DNA of 64,000 nucleotides from NCBI RefSeq assembly GCF_013205025.1, contig NZ_JABMLE010000003.1, positions 589,332 to 653,331 on the forward strand. Reading direction: 5' to 3'. The notes below the pieces were generated by a model, which was not told the DNA's origin, made no database searches, and saw nothing but the letters and a program-made list of their open reading frames with translations. The position numbers and the translations under genes were made by a program. Position 1 is the stretch's first letter. Each line of letters opens with the position of its first letter. This stretch comes from Rathayibacter sp. VKM Ac-2857. Lineage in GTDB: Bacteria; Actinomycetota; Actinomycetes; Actinomycetales; Microbacteriaceae. This document shows positions 39,969 through 47,861 of the stretch, piece by piece.

Positions 39969-41321
39969 CTACTCGGAGACGGTGAAGCCCTGAGCGTTGC
40001 CGTACTCGACGAGCTTGCTCTGCCAGGCGGCGATGCCGTCGTCGAGGCTCGTCTTGTTGGCGTAGGCCTGGCCGACGGTGTCGCCGAAGACGCTGTTCGC
40101 GTAGACCTGGAAGGGCAGGTACGACCAGCCCGGACGGACGTCCGTCGAGGCCTGGGTCAGCACCTCGTTGATCTTCTGGCCGCCGAAGTACTCGGACTCG
40201 GCGCCGGTGAAGTCCGGGCTGCTGAGGTCGGCCGAGGTCGACGGGAATCCGCCGCTCTCGAGGAAGACGTCGACCGAGGCCTCGTCGCTGTTCAGCCAGC
40301 GCAGGAACGCGGCGGCCAGCGCCGGGTTCTCGCTCTGCTTGGTGACGGACTGGCCGCCACCGCCGTTCTCGGCGCTGACGGCGGTGCCGTCGTAGGTCGG
40401 GATGGGCGCGACGGCCCAGTCACCGGAGGCGTCGGGGACGCTGGACTCGAGCACGCCGGGCATCCAGGCGCCGGTGATCAGCGAGGCGATCGAGCCGTCG
40501 CCGAGACCCTTGTACCACTCGTCGCCCCACGCGGGGGTGTCGGAGAGGAGGCCGCCCTCGACGAGCTGGTTCCAGACGCCGGTCCACTTCTCGGTGCCCT
40601 CGTCGGCGAGGTTCACGGTGACGTTCGTGCCGTCGGTCGTGAAGGGCTCGCCGCCCGCCTGCCAGATCATGCTGGTCGCGAAGCCGGCGTCGCCGGTGTC
40701 GGCGGTGATGAACTTCGACGGGTCGGCCGCCTGCAGGGCCTTGGCCGCGGCGATGTACTCGTCCCAGGTGGTGGGGACGGCGATGCCGTACTGGTCGAAG
40801 ACCTTCTTGTTGTAGAACATCGCCATGGGGCCCGAGTCCTGCGGGAGGCCGACGAGCTTGCCGTCGATGTTGACGCTGCCCCAGGTGGACGCCGAGAACT
40901 CGTCCTCGAGGTCGCTCATCCCGAACTGCGAGAGGTCGAGCAGCGAGTCCGACAGCGCGAACTGCGGCATGGCGTAGTACTCGATCTGGACGACGTCGGG
41001 GGCGCCCGAGCCGGCCTTGATCGCGTTCTCGAGCTTGGTGTACTCGTCCTTGTTCGTGCCGGCGTTGACCAGCTCGACGTCGACCTTCGGGTACGCCTTC
41101 TCGAACGCGGCGACCTGGGCCTCGGCGCTGGGGGTCCAGCTCCAGTAGGTGATCTTGCCGCCGGTCTCGAGCGCGGCGTCGAGGTCGGCCGCGGTGCCGG
41201 AGGCGGTCGTGCCGCCGCCGGTGGTGCCGCCGGACGAGCAGGCGGCGAGCGAGCCCGCGGCGAGTGCTGCGGCCGCGACGACCGTCAAGGTCCGCCGGAG
41301 GGCGGAGTGGGCGATCTTCAT
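39969..41321 (-). CDS. ABC transporter sugar-binding lipoprotein, galactoside operon, 450 aa
   Basis: Signal MKIAHSALRRTLTVVAAAAL with lipobox LAAC (Cys about 28). A Gly/Thr/Ser linker precedes the family 1 binding fold (KITYWSWTPSAEAQVAAFEK, GAPDVVQIEYYAMPQFA, VGLPQDSGPMAMFYNKKVFD, GAWMPGVLES). Its context with GH35 and the shared operator with a secreted beta-1,6-galactanase suggest beta-1,6-galacto-oligosaccharides as ligand. GAAGGGAAT SD. Confidence 0.87.
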   Translation of the reverse strand: MKIAHSALRRTLTVVAAAALAAGSLAACSSGGTTGGGTTASGTAADLDAALETGGKITYWSWTPSAEAQVAAFEKAYPKVDVELVNAGTNKDEYTKLENAIKAGSGAPDVVQIEYYAMPQFALSDSLLDLSQFGMSDLEDEFSASTWGSVNIDGKLVGLPQDSGPMAMFYNKKVFDQYGIAVPTTWDEYIAAAKALQAADPSKFITADTGDAGFATSMIWQAGGEPFTTDGTNVTVNLADEGTEKWTGVWNQLVEGGLLSDTPAWGDEWYKGLGDGSIASLITGAWMPGVLESSVPDASGDWAVAPIPTYDGTAVSAENGGGGQSVTKQSENPALAAAFLRWLNSDEASVDVFLESGGFPSTSADLSSPDFTGAESEYFGGQKINEVLTQASTDVRPGWSYLPFQVYANSVFGDTVGQAYANKTSLDDGIAAWQSKLVEYGNAQGFTVSE

Positions 41322-41392
41322 GGTGATTCCCTTCACTTCTTCGTGCTGTGGGGTGGGTGGGGGTTCGTGGGGGGGCTGTGACGCCGGAGGGC

Positions 41393-42316
41393 CTAGCCCT
41401 TGACGCTGCCGGCGCTGAGGCCGGACTGCCAGAAGCGCTGCAGGCCGAGGAACGCGACGACGATCGGGATGATCGTCAGCAGCGAGCCGGTGATCACCAG
41501 GTTGTAGATCGGCTGGGCGCTGACGCCGGTGGCCTGCGCGTTCCACTGGTTGAGGCCGACCGTGAGCGGGTACCACTGCGGGTCGCTCAGCATGATCAGC
41601 GGGAGGAAGTAGTTGTTCCAGGTCGCGACGACCGAGAACAGCAGCACGGTGACGATGCCGGGCGCGAGCAGGCGGATCGAGATGGTGAAGAAGGTGCGGA
41701 ACTCGCCCGCGCCGTCCATCCGCGCCGCCTCGAGCAGCTCCGTGGGCACCGACTCCACCGCGTAGACCCAGACCAGGTAGAGGCCGAAGGGGCTGATCAG
41801 CGAGGGGATGATGATCGCCCACGGGGTGTTGGTGAGGCCGAGCTGGCTGAACATCAGGAAGGTCGGGACGGCGAGCGCGGTGCCGGGGACGGCGATCGCG
41901 CCGAGGACGACCGCGAAGACCGCCTTGCGCCCGGCGAAGCGGAACTTCGCGAGGCCGTAGCCGGCGAGCGTGGCGAGCAGGGTCGCTCCGCCCGCGCCGA
42001 CCACCACGTAGAGCAGCGTGTTGCCGAGCCAGCGGAGGAAGATGCCGTCGCGGTAGGTGAGCGTCTCGGCGATGTTCTGGAAGAGGACGAAGTCGCCGTC
42101 GAACCAGAGGCCGAAGCTCGAGAACAGGCCGGCCTGAGTCTTGGTCGCGTTGATCACGAGCCAGGCGAGCGGCACGAGGCTGTAGAGGATGAACGCCGAC
42201 ATCAGCAGGGTGAAGGCGATCGACTTCTTCGGGGCGACCGAGGAGCCGCGGCGGGCGGGGCGCTTCGCCGGGGCGGGCTTGCTCTGCGTGGGGCGGGGTG
42301 CGGTTGCGATGGCCAT
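41393..42316 (-). CDS. Sugar ABC permease (MalG-type), galactoside operon, 307 aa
   Basis: Basic cytoplasmic N-terminus with KPAPAKRPARRGSSVAPKKS, about six hydrophobic segments, and the EAA loop TELLEAARMDGAGEFRTFFT. Its ATG shares one base with the stop of the upstream permease. A 71-nt gap separates it from the SBP gene. Confidence 0.88.
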   Translation of the reverse strand: MAIATAPRPTQSKPAPAKRPARRGSSVAPKKSIAFTLLMSAFILYSLVPLAWLVINATKTQAGLFSSFGLWFDGDFVLFQNIAETLTYRDGIFLRWLGNTLLYVVVGAGGATLLATLAGYGLAKFRFAGRKAVFAVVLGAIAVPGTALAVPTFLMFSQLGLTNTPWAIIIPSLISPFGLYLVWVYAVESVPTELLEAARMDGAGEFRTFFTISIRLLAPGIVTVLLFSVVATWNNYFLPLIMLSDPQWYPLTVGLNQWNAQATGVSAQPIYNLVITGSLLTIIPIVVAFLGLQRFWQSGLSAGSVKG

Positions 42317-43257
42317 CAGTTCTCCTTGCGCGCGCCGCGGAGCTGCACGACGTAGGCGATCACCGCGGTGATCACGCCCATGACGATGGCGACCGTGGCC
42401 GACGCGTTGTACTGCTGACCCGCGAAGGACAGGTTGTAGGCGTACATGTTCGGCGTGAAGTAGGTGGTGATGATGTTCGGCGCGAGCGTCCGGAGGATGT
42501 TCGGCTCGTTGAACAGCTGGAAGCTGCCGATGATCGAGAAGATCGAGGCGATGACGATCGCGCCGCGAAGGGCGGGCAGCTTGATCGAGCGGATGACCCG
42601 CAGCGGGCCGGCGCCGTCGATCTCGGCCGCCTCGTAGAGCTCGCCGGGGATCGTCTTCAGCGCGGAGTAGAAGATCAGCATGTTGTAGCCGACGAACTCC
42701 CACGTGACGATGTTGCCGATCGAGACCAGGATCCAGTCGCGCGAGAACGGCGCGATCAGGTCGGAGCCGAGCAGGTCGTTGACGTTGGCGGTGAGGCCGA
42801 AGTTGTCGCCGTAGATGAAGCCCCACATCAGGACCGCGACGACCGCGGGGACCGCGTAGGGGAGGAAGACGACGATGCGGAAGAAGCCGGTGCCGTGCAG
42901 GCGGCCGCTGTCGATGGCGAGGGCCGCGACGAGCGCGAGCACCAGCATCACCGGGACCTGGACGACCAGGAACAGCAGGACGCGGCCGAAGCCCTCCCAG
43001 AAGTTCGGGTCGCGGAAGATCGCGAGGTAGTTCTCGAAGCCCACGAAGGCGTTGCCGCCGATGAGCTGCTCGCGGAACAGGCTGAGGTAGATCGAGTAGA
43101 TCACCGGCGCGATGAAGACCAGCAGGAAGACCACGAGGAAGGGGGCCACGAAGGCCAGGCCCTTCCACTCGCTCTTCGCCCGGCTGCGCGGGACGGCGAG
43201 CGGTGCGGCCGGCGGAGTGACCTCGCGCAGAGGGACAGGGGGAGACGTCGTCGTCAT
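42316..43257 (-). CDS. Sugar ABC permease (MalF-type), galactoside operon, 313 aa
   Basis: MalF-type permease: SEWKGLAFVAPFLVVFLLVF, GFENYLAIFRDPNFWEGFG, EAA loop GELYEAAEIDGAGPLRVIRS. I start at ATG 43257; further in-frame ATGs at 43290 and 43317 lie in the operator region and have no SD. It leads the operon, directly behind the two LacI-type operators and divergent from the LacI gene. Confidence 0.88.
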   Translation of the reverse strand: MTTTSPPVPLREVTPPAAPLAVPRSRAKSEWKGLAFVAPFLVVFLLVFIAPVIYSIYLSLFREQLIGGNAFVGFENYLAIFRDPNFWEGFGRVLLFLVVQVPVMLVLALVAALAIDSGRLHGTGFFRIVVFLPYAVPAVVAVLMWGFIYGDNFGLTANVNDLLGSDLIAPFSRDWILVSIGNIVTWEFVGYNMLIFYSALKTIPGELYEAAEIDGAGPLRVIRSIKLPALRGAIVIASIFSIIGSFQLFNEPNILRTLAPNIITTYFTPNMYAYNLSFAGQQYNASATVAIVMGVITAVIAYVVQLRGARKEN

Positions 43258-43289
43258 CGGCGGGATTCCGTTCGGGGTCGGTTCCGACA

Positions 43290-43338
43290 TGTTCACGTCA
43301 ACATGGCAGAACGCCACCGTAGCATGGCCACGTCAACA
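43290..43338. promoter_or_regulatory. Two LacI-type operators at the galactoside divergent promoter
   Basis: TGTTCACGTCAACA (43290-43303) and TGGCCACGTCAACA (43325-43338), 35 bp apart centre to centre. Core ACGTSAACA. Identical in type to the two perfect palindromes in front of the GH30 gene at 51586 and 51623. Confidence 0.8.
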
Positions 43339-43410
43339 CGCGCACGATCCGTTAGGTTTCGATGGGGAAACGATGTTCCGCCGCCGGCGCGGGACACGTG
43401 GAGGGACGGC

Positions 43411-44448
43411 ATGGCGATCGAGACGAACGCGGCGACCGCCGTCCCGCGCCGACGGGGCGTGTCGATGGCCGACGTGGCGCGACGCGCGAACGTGTCCGGG
43501 CAGACCGTGTCGCGGGTGTCCAACGGCAAGCAGAACGTCGACACCGAGACCCGCGAGCGCGTGCTCGAGGCGATGCGCGACCTCGGCTACCGGCCCAACA
43601 GCGCCGCGCGGGCCCTGCGCACCGGCCGCTTCCACAGCATCGGCGTGATCATGTTCACGCTGTCCTCCTTCGGCAACATGCGCACCCTCGACGCCATCGC
43701 CGTCGCGGCGGCCGACGCCGGCTACTCGATCACCCTCATCCCCGTCCCGCACCCGACGCAGGGCGAGGTGTCCGTCGCCTTCCACCGCCTGAGCGAGGAG
43801 GCGGTCGACGGCGTCATCATCGTCATGGAGGCGCACCTGCTCGACGAGGCCGACATCGTGCTGCCGCCCGACCTGCCCGTCGTGGTCGTCGACTCCGCGG
43901 GCGGCGATCGCTACCCGGTCGTCGACACCGACCAGGTCTCGGGCGCGCGCCAGGCCGTCGAGCACCTGCTCGGGCTCGGCCACCGGACCGTGCACCACGT
44001 CGCCGGGCCCGAGCGCTCGTACTCCGCGGAGCGGCGCCGCGAGGCCTGGGAGTCGACGCTGCGCGCGCAGGGCGCCCCGGTGCCCGAGGCGCTCGTCGGC
44101 GACTGGTCGAGCGCGTCCGGGCACCGCATCGGGGAGGTGCTGGCCGCGGACCCGTCGGTGACGGCGGTCTTCGCCGCCAACGACCAGATGGCGCTCGGGG
44201 TGCTCCGCGCGCTGCACGACGCGGGCCGCGCGGTGCCCGGGGACGTCAGCGTCGTCGGCTTCGACGACATGGAGGAGTCGGCGAGCTTCTGGCCGCCGCT
44301 GACCACCGTGCACCAGTCGTTCGGCGACACCGGGCGGCGCTCGGTCGACATCCTGCTGCGCGAGCTGGAGTCGGGGGAGCGCTCGGGCGTGACGCTGACG
44401 CCGACGGAGCTCGTCGTGCGGGAGAGCACGGGGCCGGCGCCGCGCTGA
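43411..44448 (+). CDS. LacI-family regulator of the galactoside/galactanase system, 345 aa
   Basis: Helix-turn-helix SMADVARRANVSGQTVSRVSNGK, hinge YRPNSAARALRTGRF, and a periplasmic-binding-like effector domain (DTDQVSGARQAVEHLL, GHRTVHHVAGP, AVFAANDQMALGVLRA, SVVGFDDMEES). It is divergent from the importer operon, with operators in the 153-bp space between them and again before the GH30 gene 8 kb away. SD GGAGGGACGG. Confidence 0.9.
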   Translation: MAIETNAATAVPRRRGVSMADVARRANVSGQTVSRVSNGKQNVDTETRERVLEAMRDLGYRPNSAARALRTGRFHSIGVIMFTLSSFGNMRTLDAIAVAAADAGYSITLIPVPHPTQGEVSVAFHRLSEEAVDGVIIVMEAHLLDEADIVLPPDLPVVVVDSAGGDRYPVVDTDQVSGARQAVEHLLGLGHRTVHHVAGPERSYSAERRREAWESTLRAQGAPVPEALVGDWSSASGHRIGEVLAADPSVTAVFAANDQMALGVLRALHDAGRAVPGDVSVVGFDDMEESASFWPPLTTVHQSFGDTGRRSVDILLRELESGERSGVTLTPTELVVRESTGPAPR

Positions 44449-44519
44449 GGCGTGCTGCCGAGACCTGGAGCGCGGGCGATACTGTGAGGCCTCTCACCCG
44501 TCCTCGCTAAGGAGCAACC

Positions 44520-45410
44520 ATGTCGGTCGGCCTGCTCGCCGTCGTCGATGACATCCTCACCGCCGCCCTGAAGGCGAGCGCGAAGACGGCCGGTGTCGTC
44601 ATCGACGACGCGGCCGTCACTCCGCAGTACGTCCAGGGGCTGACCCCGGCGCGCGAGCTGCCGGTGGTCTGGAAGATCGCGCTGGGCAGCCTCGTCAACA
44701 AGTTCGTGATCATCATCCCGATCGCGCTGCTGCTCTCGTCGTTCGCGCCCTGGGTGCTGCCGTACCTGCTGATCGTCGGTGGCGCCTTCCTCTGCTTCGA
44801 GGGCGCGGAGAAGGTGCTCGAGTGGTTCGGCGTGCACCACGCGGCCGGCGAGACGGAGGCGCGCGACGAGAAGAAGCTCGTCTTCGGCGCCGTGCGCACC
44901 GACCTCATCCTCAGCACCGAGATCATGCTGATCGCGCTCGACGGACTCGACACCGACCTCGGCTTCGGCGGGACGCTCGGGGCGCTCGCCGTGGTCGGCC
45001 TCGGCATGACGCTGCTCGTCTACGGCGCGGTCGCGCTGCTGGTGAAGATCGACGACGTCGGGCTGCGGCTGATGAAGAACGCGGCGCGCGGCGTCCGGCG
45101 CTTCGGCGTGCGCATCGTCGCGTCGATGCCGGCCGTCTTCCGCACCATCAGCATCATCGGCACGCTCGCGATGCTCTGGGTCGGCGGGCACCTCGTCACG
45201 GCGAACCTGGCCGAGACGTTCTGGCACGGCCCGTACGACCTCGTGCACGTCGTCACCCACGCGGTCGAGGGCGCCGGCCCGGTCGTCGTCTGGCTCGCCG
45301 ACACCTTCGTCTCGATGATCTTCGGCCTCGTGCTCGGCCTGATCGTGGTCGCCGTGCTGACGGGCGTCCGGCGCGTGCTGAAGCGCGGCGAGCCGACCGC
45401 GTCCCACTGA
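44520..45410 (+). CDS. DUF808 (YedI-like) membrane protein, 296 aa
   Basis: Multi-span membrane protein beginning MSVGLLAVVDDILTAALKAS, with KFVIIIPIALLLSSFAPWVL, GGAFLCFEGAEKVLEWFG, then DLILSTEIMLIALDGLD and a His-rich stretch (DLVHVVTHAVEGAG). This is the DUF808 pattern. The SD is TAAGGAG. The function is unknown. It is separated from the LacI gene by a short hairpin (GTGAG/CTCAC) and transcribed on its own. Confidence 0.88.
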   Translation: MSVGLLAVVDDILTAALKASAKTAGVVIDDAAVTPQYVQGLTPARELPVVWKIALGSLVNKFVIIIPIALLLSSFAPWVLPYLLIVGGAFLCFEGAEKVLEWFGVHHAAGETEARDEKKLVFGAVRTDLILSTEIMLIALDGLDTDLGFGGTLGALAVVGLGMTLLVYGAVALLVKIDDVGLRLMKNAARGVRRFGVRIVASMPAVFRTISIIGTLAMLWVGGHLVTANLAETFWHGPYDLVHVVTHAVEGAGPVVVWLADTFVSMIFGLVLGLIVVAVLTGVRRVLKRGEPTASH

Positions 45411-45416
45411 CGCGTC

Positions 45417-45529
45417 GGGTCTCGATACGCCGCTCCGCGGCTACTCGACCAACATGGGTCGGCCGCTCATCGAGTAGCCGCGGCCGCTTCATGGTGATCG
45501 AGTAGCCCCGCAGGGGCGTATCGAGATCC
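45417..45529. repeat. REP pair between DUF808 and FAD monooxygenase genes
   Basis: REP (+) at 45417-45456 and REP (-) at 45490-45529 with a partial arm between them. They fill the 126-bp gap between convergent genes and may act as terminator. Confidence 0.8.
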
Positions 45530-45536
45530 GCCGTCC

Positions 45537-46742
45537 TCAGCCCTCCAGGTGCGAGTACTCCGGCAGCGCGATCGCATCCGCAGGCGGCGTGAAGAACCGC
45601 CCCATCGTCCGCCCGATCACCGGCGTCGCCGCGATCTTCACCGCGAGCCCGAACGCCGCCACTCCCAGCCGCGACACGGGGTTCGCCACCCGCGGCACCC
45701 CCGGCGGCAGCTGCTGCGCCTGCGTCACGTACGGCCGCATGATCCGCTCGTACCCCGCGAAGCCGTCGCGCGGATCCACATGCGCGGCGAGCTCCCCCGC
45801 GAGCACGTACGCGCCCGCGAACGACAGGCTCGTCCCCATGCCGCTGACCGGCGAGGCGCAGTAGGCGGCGTCGCCGACCAGCGCGACCCGTCCGCTCGAC
45901 CAGCGCGGCGCGTGCACCTGGCCGATCTGCTCGTAGTAGAGGTCGTCGGCCTCGTCGAGCCCGCGGAGGACGCGCTGCGCCTCCCAGCCGGCGTCGCCGA
46001 AGACCGCGCGGAGGTGGGCGCGCTGCTCGTCGAGCGAGCGGCGCTCGGTGCTCGCGCGGTCGAGGCGGCGGTCGATCACCTGCGAGAGCGCGACGCGGAG
46101 CGTGCCGTGCGGGTCCGGGCGGAGGGTGATGCTGCGCCCGCCGGCCGCGCTGTACCAGCGCCACCAGTCGTCGTCCGCGGCGGTGCGGGGGATGGTGGCG
46201 TAGGAGGTCTCGAGGCCGAGCGAGCGGATCTCCGGCTCGGTGCCGAAGACGAGGCGGCGCGTGCTCGAGCCGATGCCGTCGGCGGCGACGACGAGGTCGA
46301 AGCGCTCGTCGGGGGCGTGCTCGAAGGAGACGGTGACGCCGCTCCCGTTGTCGTCGATTCCGGTGATGCGGTCGCCGTAGCGGTACTCGGCGTGCTCGGC
46401 GGTGCGGTCGACCAGCAGTCGCGCGAGGTCGCCGCGCAGGATCTCCAGCTCGGCGGTCGCGCCGCCGCTGTCGGTGGTGCCGGCCGGGAACTCGGCGAGG
46501 GTGCGTCCGCCGCGGCCGACGAAGCGGGTGCCGACCTCGCCGGTGGTCGCGGCGCGGATGTCGTCCTCGAGGCCCATGCGGCGGGCGACCTCGCGGCCGG
46601 CGCCGCGGACGTCGACGTTCTGGCCGCCGAGCCGGAGTGCGGGCGCGCGCTCGACGATCATCGTCTCGACGCCGTAGCGGTGCAGCCAGAAGGCGAGGGC
46701 GGGGCCGGCGATGCTGGCGCCGGAGATCAGGACACGGGTCAC
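45537..46742 (-). CDS. FAD-dependent monooxygenase (TetX/PHBH-like), 401 aa
   Basis: FAD-binding GASIAGPALAFWLHRYG near the N-terminus (GxGxxG type), DVRGAGREVARR, the second FAD motif VVAADGIGSSTRR and the ribityl-binding GRVALVGDAAYCASPVSGMG. This is the class A flavoprotein hydroxylase pattern that oxidises aromatic or polyketide substrates with NAD(P)H. GTG start, in line with an operator. Divergent MarR gene 60 bp away. Confidence 0.87.
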   Translation of the reverse strand: MTRVLISGASIAGPALAFWLHRYGVETMIVERAPALRLGGQNVDVRGAGREVARRMGLEDDIRAATTGEVGTRFVGRGGRTLAEFPAGTTDSGGATAELEILRGDLARLLVDRTAEHAEYRYGDRITGIDDNGSGVTVSFEHAPDERFDLVVAADGIGSSTRRLVFGTEPEIRSLGLETSYATIPRTAADDDWWRWYSAAGGRSITLRPDPHGTLRVALSQVIDRRLDRASTERRSLDEQRAHLRAVFGDAGWEAQRVLRGLDEADDLYYEQIGQVHAPRWSSGRVALVGDAAYCASPVSGMGTSLSFAGAYVLAGELAAHVDPRDGFAGYERIMRPYVTQAQQLPPGVPRVANPVSRLGVAAFGLAVKIAATPVIGRTMGRFFTPPADAIALPEYSHLEG

Positions 46743-46756
46743 GGTTGCCGCCTTCG

Positions 46757-46795
46757 TTGATAATCAATGAGATTGGCAATGTACACGAGTACCCT
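46757..46795. promoter_or_regulatory. MarR-type operators and promoter between FAD monooxygenase and marR genes
   Basis: TTGATAATCAA (46757-46767), CAATGAGATTG (46765-46775) and ATTGGCAAT (46772-46780) are overlapping palindromes with ATTG/CAAT half-sites. TACCCT (46790-46795) is a -10 that ends 6 nt before the ATG of the MarR gene. They sit between the two divergent starts. Confidence 0.6.
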
Positions 46796-46801
46796 GGGGT
46801 G

Positions 46802-47242
46802 ATGATCTCCGAAGCGCCCGATCTCGGCATCCGGACCCGCGTGCGCCAGGTGACGGAGCGGCAGAAGCTCTTCGAGCAGTCGCTGACCCGCGCGCTCGCC
46901 GTCGACGCCGTCGGGCTCGACGCGATGACGCATCTGATGTCGGCCGGGCCGCTGACGCCGACCGAGCTGGCCGGGCGCCTCGGCGTCTCGACCGCGGCGA
47001 CGACCCTCGTGCTGAACCGCCTCGAGGCGGCCGGGCACGTCCGTCGCGAGCGGCACCCCACGGACGGGCGCAAGCTGATCGTCACGGCCTCGGAGGAGTC
47101 GGCGCGGCGCGCGCAGGAGCGGGTCGCGCCGCTGATCGCGGGCGTCGAAGCGGCGGTCGCCGACCTCGACGCGGCCGAGCGCGCGACGGTGCAGGCCTTC
47201 CTCGACCGCCTGCTCGCGGTCTACGACGCGGCGACGGACTGA
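46802..47242 (+). CDS. MarR-family transcriptional regulator, 146 aa
   Basis: Winged helix: LTRALAVDAVGLDAMTHLMS, LTPTELAGRLGVSTAATTLVLN, RLEAAGHVRRERHPTDGRKL. The wing has the usual DGR turn. It starts from a leaderless promoter at ATG 46802 (GTG one codon earlier is possible). It is divergent from the FAD monooxygenase and most likely represses it until its aromatic substrate appears. Confidence 0.87.
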   Translation: MISEAPDLGIRTRVRQVTERQKLFEQSLTRALAVDAVGLDAMTHLMSAGPLTPTELAGRLGVSTAATTLVLNRLEAAGHVRRERHPTDGRKLIVTASEESARRAQERVAPLIAGVEAAVADLDAAERATVQAFLDRLLAVYDAATD

Positions 47243-47249
47243 CCCGGGC

Positions 47250-47831
47250 GGGTCTCGATACGCCGCTGCGCGGCTACTCGACCAGCATGGAATGGACGCG
47301 GCCCCGTTCGCGTGGGTCCGTGTCTTCATGCTGATCGAGTAGCGCGCGGAGCGCGCGTATCGAGACCCACCAGCGCCAGAAGGCCGAGTCTGCAGACCTG
47401 ACGTGCTGAGGACGGTGGGTCTCGATACGCCGCTGCGCGGCTAGTCGACCACCATGGAGTGGACGTGGGATGGGGTCTGGCGGAGCTGCGGGGCCCGATG
47501 CGGGTCCGTTGGCGGGAGGTGGGGTGGACGAGTGGACGCGTGCGGGGGTCTGCTGGGGGCGTGCGGCCCGTTCCGCGTCCACTCGCGGAAGCATGCTGAT
47601 CGAGTAGCGCGCGGAGCGGGCGTATCGAGATCCGAAGCATCAGAACAGGAGTCTGCAGACCCGCCGTGCTGGGGGTGGTGGGTCTCGATACGCCGCTGCG
47701 CGGCTACTCGACCAACATGCAAGGGCGGACGATTCATGCTGATCGAGTAGGCCGCGGAGCGGGCGTATCGAGATCCACGTGTTCGGCGGGCGGGTCTCGA
47801 TACGCCGCTGCGCGGCTACTCGACCAGCATG
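47250..47831. repeat. REP array of seven units in convergent-gene gap
   Basis: Units at 47250-47289 (+), 47327-47369 (-), 47417-47456 (+), 47592-47634 (-), 47680-47719 (+), 47735-47778 (-) and 47792-47831 (+). Two conserved spacers precede + units: CTGCAGACC(C/T)G(C/A)CGTGCTG...GGTG at about 47390 and 47652. Nothing coding is seen in the 619-bp gap. Confidence 0.88.
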
Positions 47832-47861
47832 CAGTGCGCGGCTAGTCGGTCGGCATGAGCG

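Noticed and set aside
42298-43410. N-terminal extension of the LacI protein through the operator region
   Set aside because: The long + strand frame runs antisense to the permease; the LacI start at 43411 has a clear SD and the normal N-terminus.
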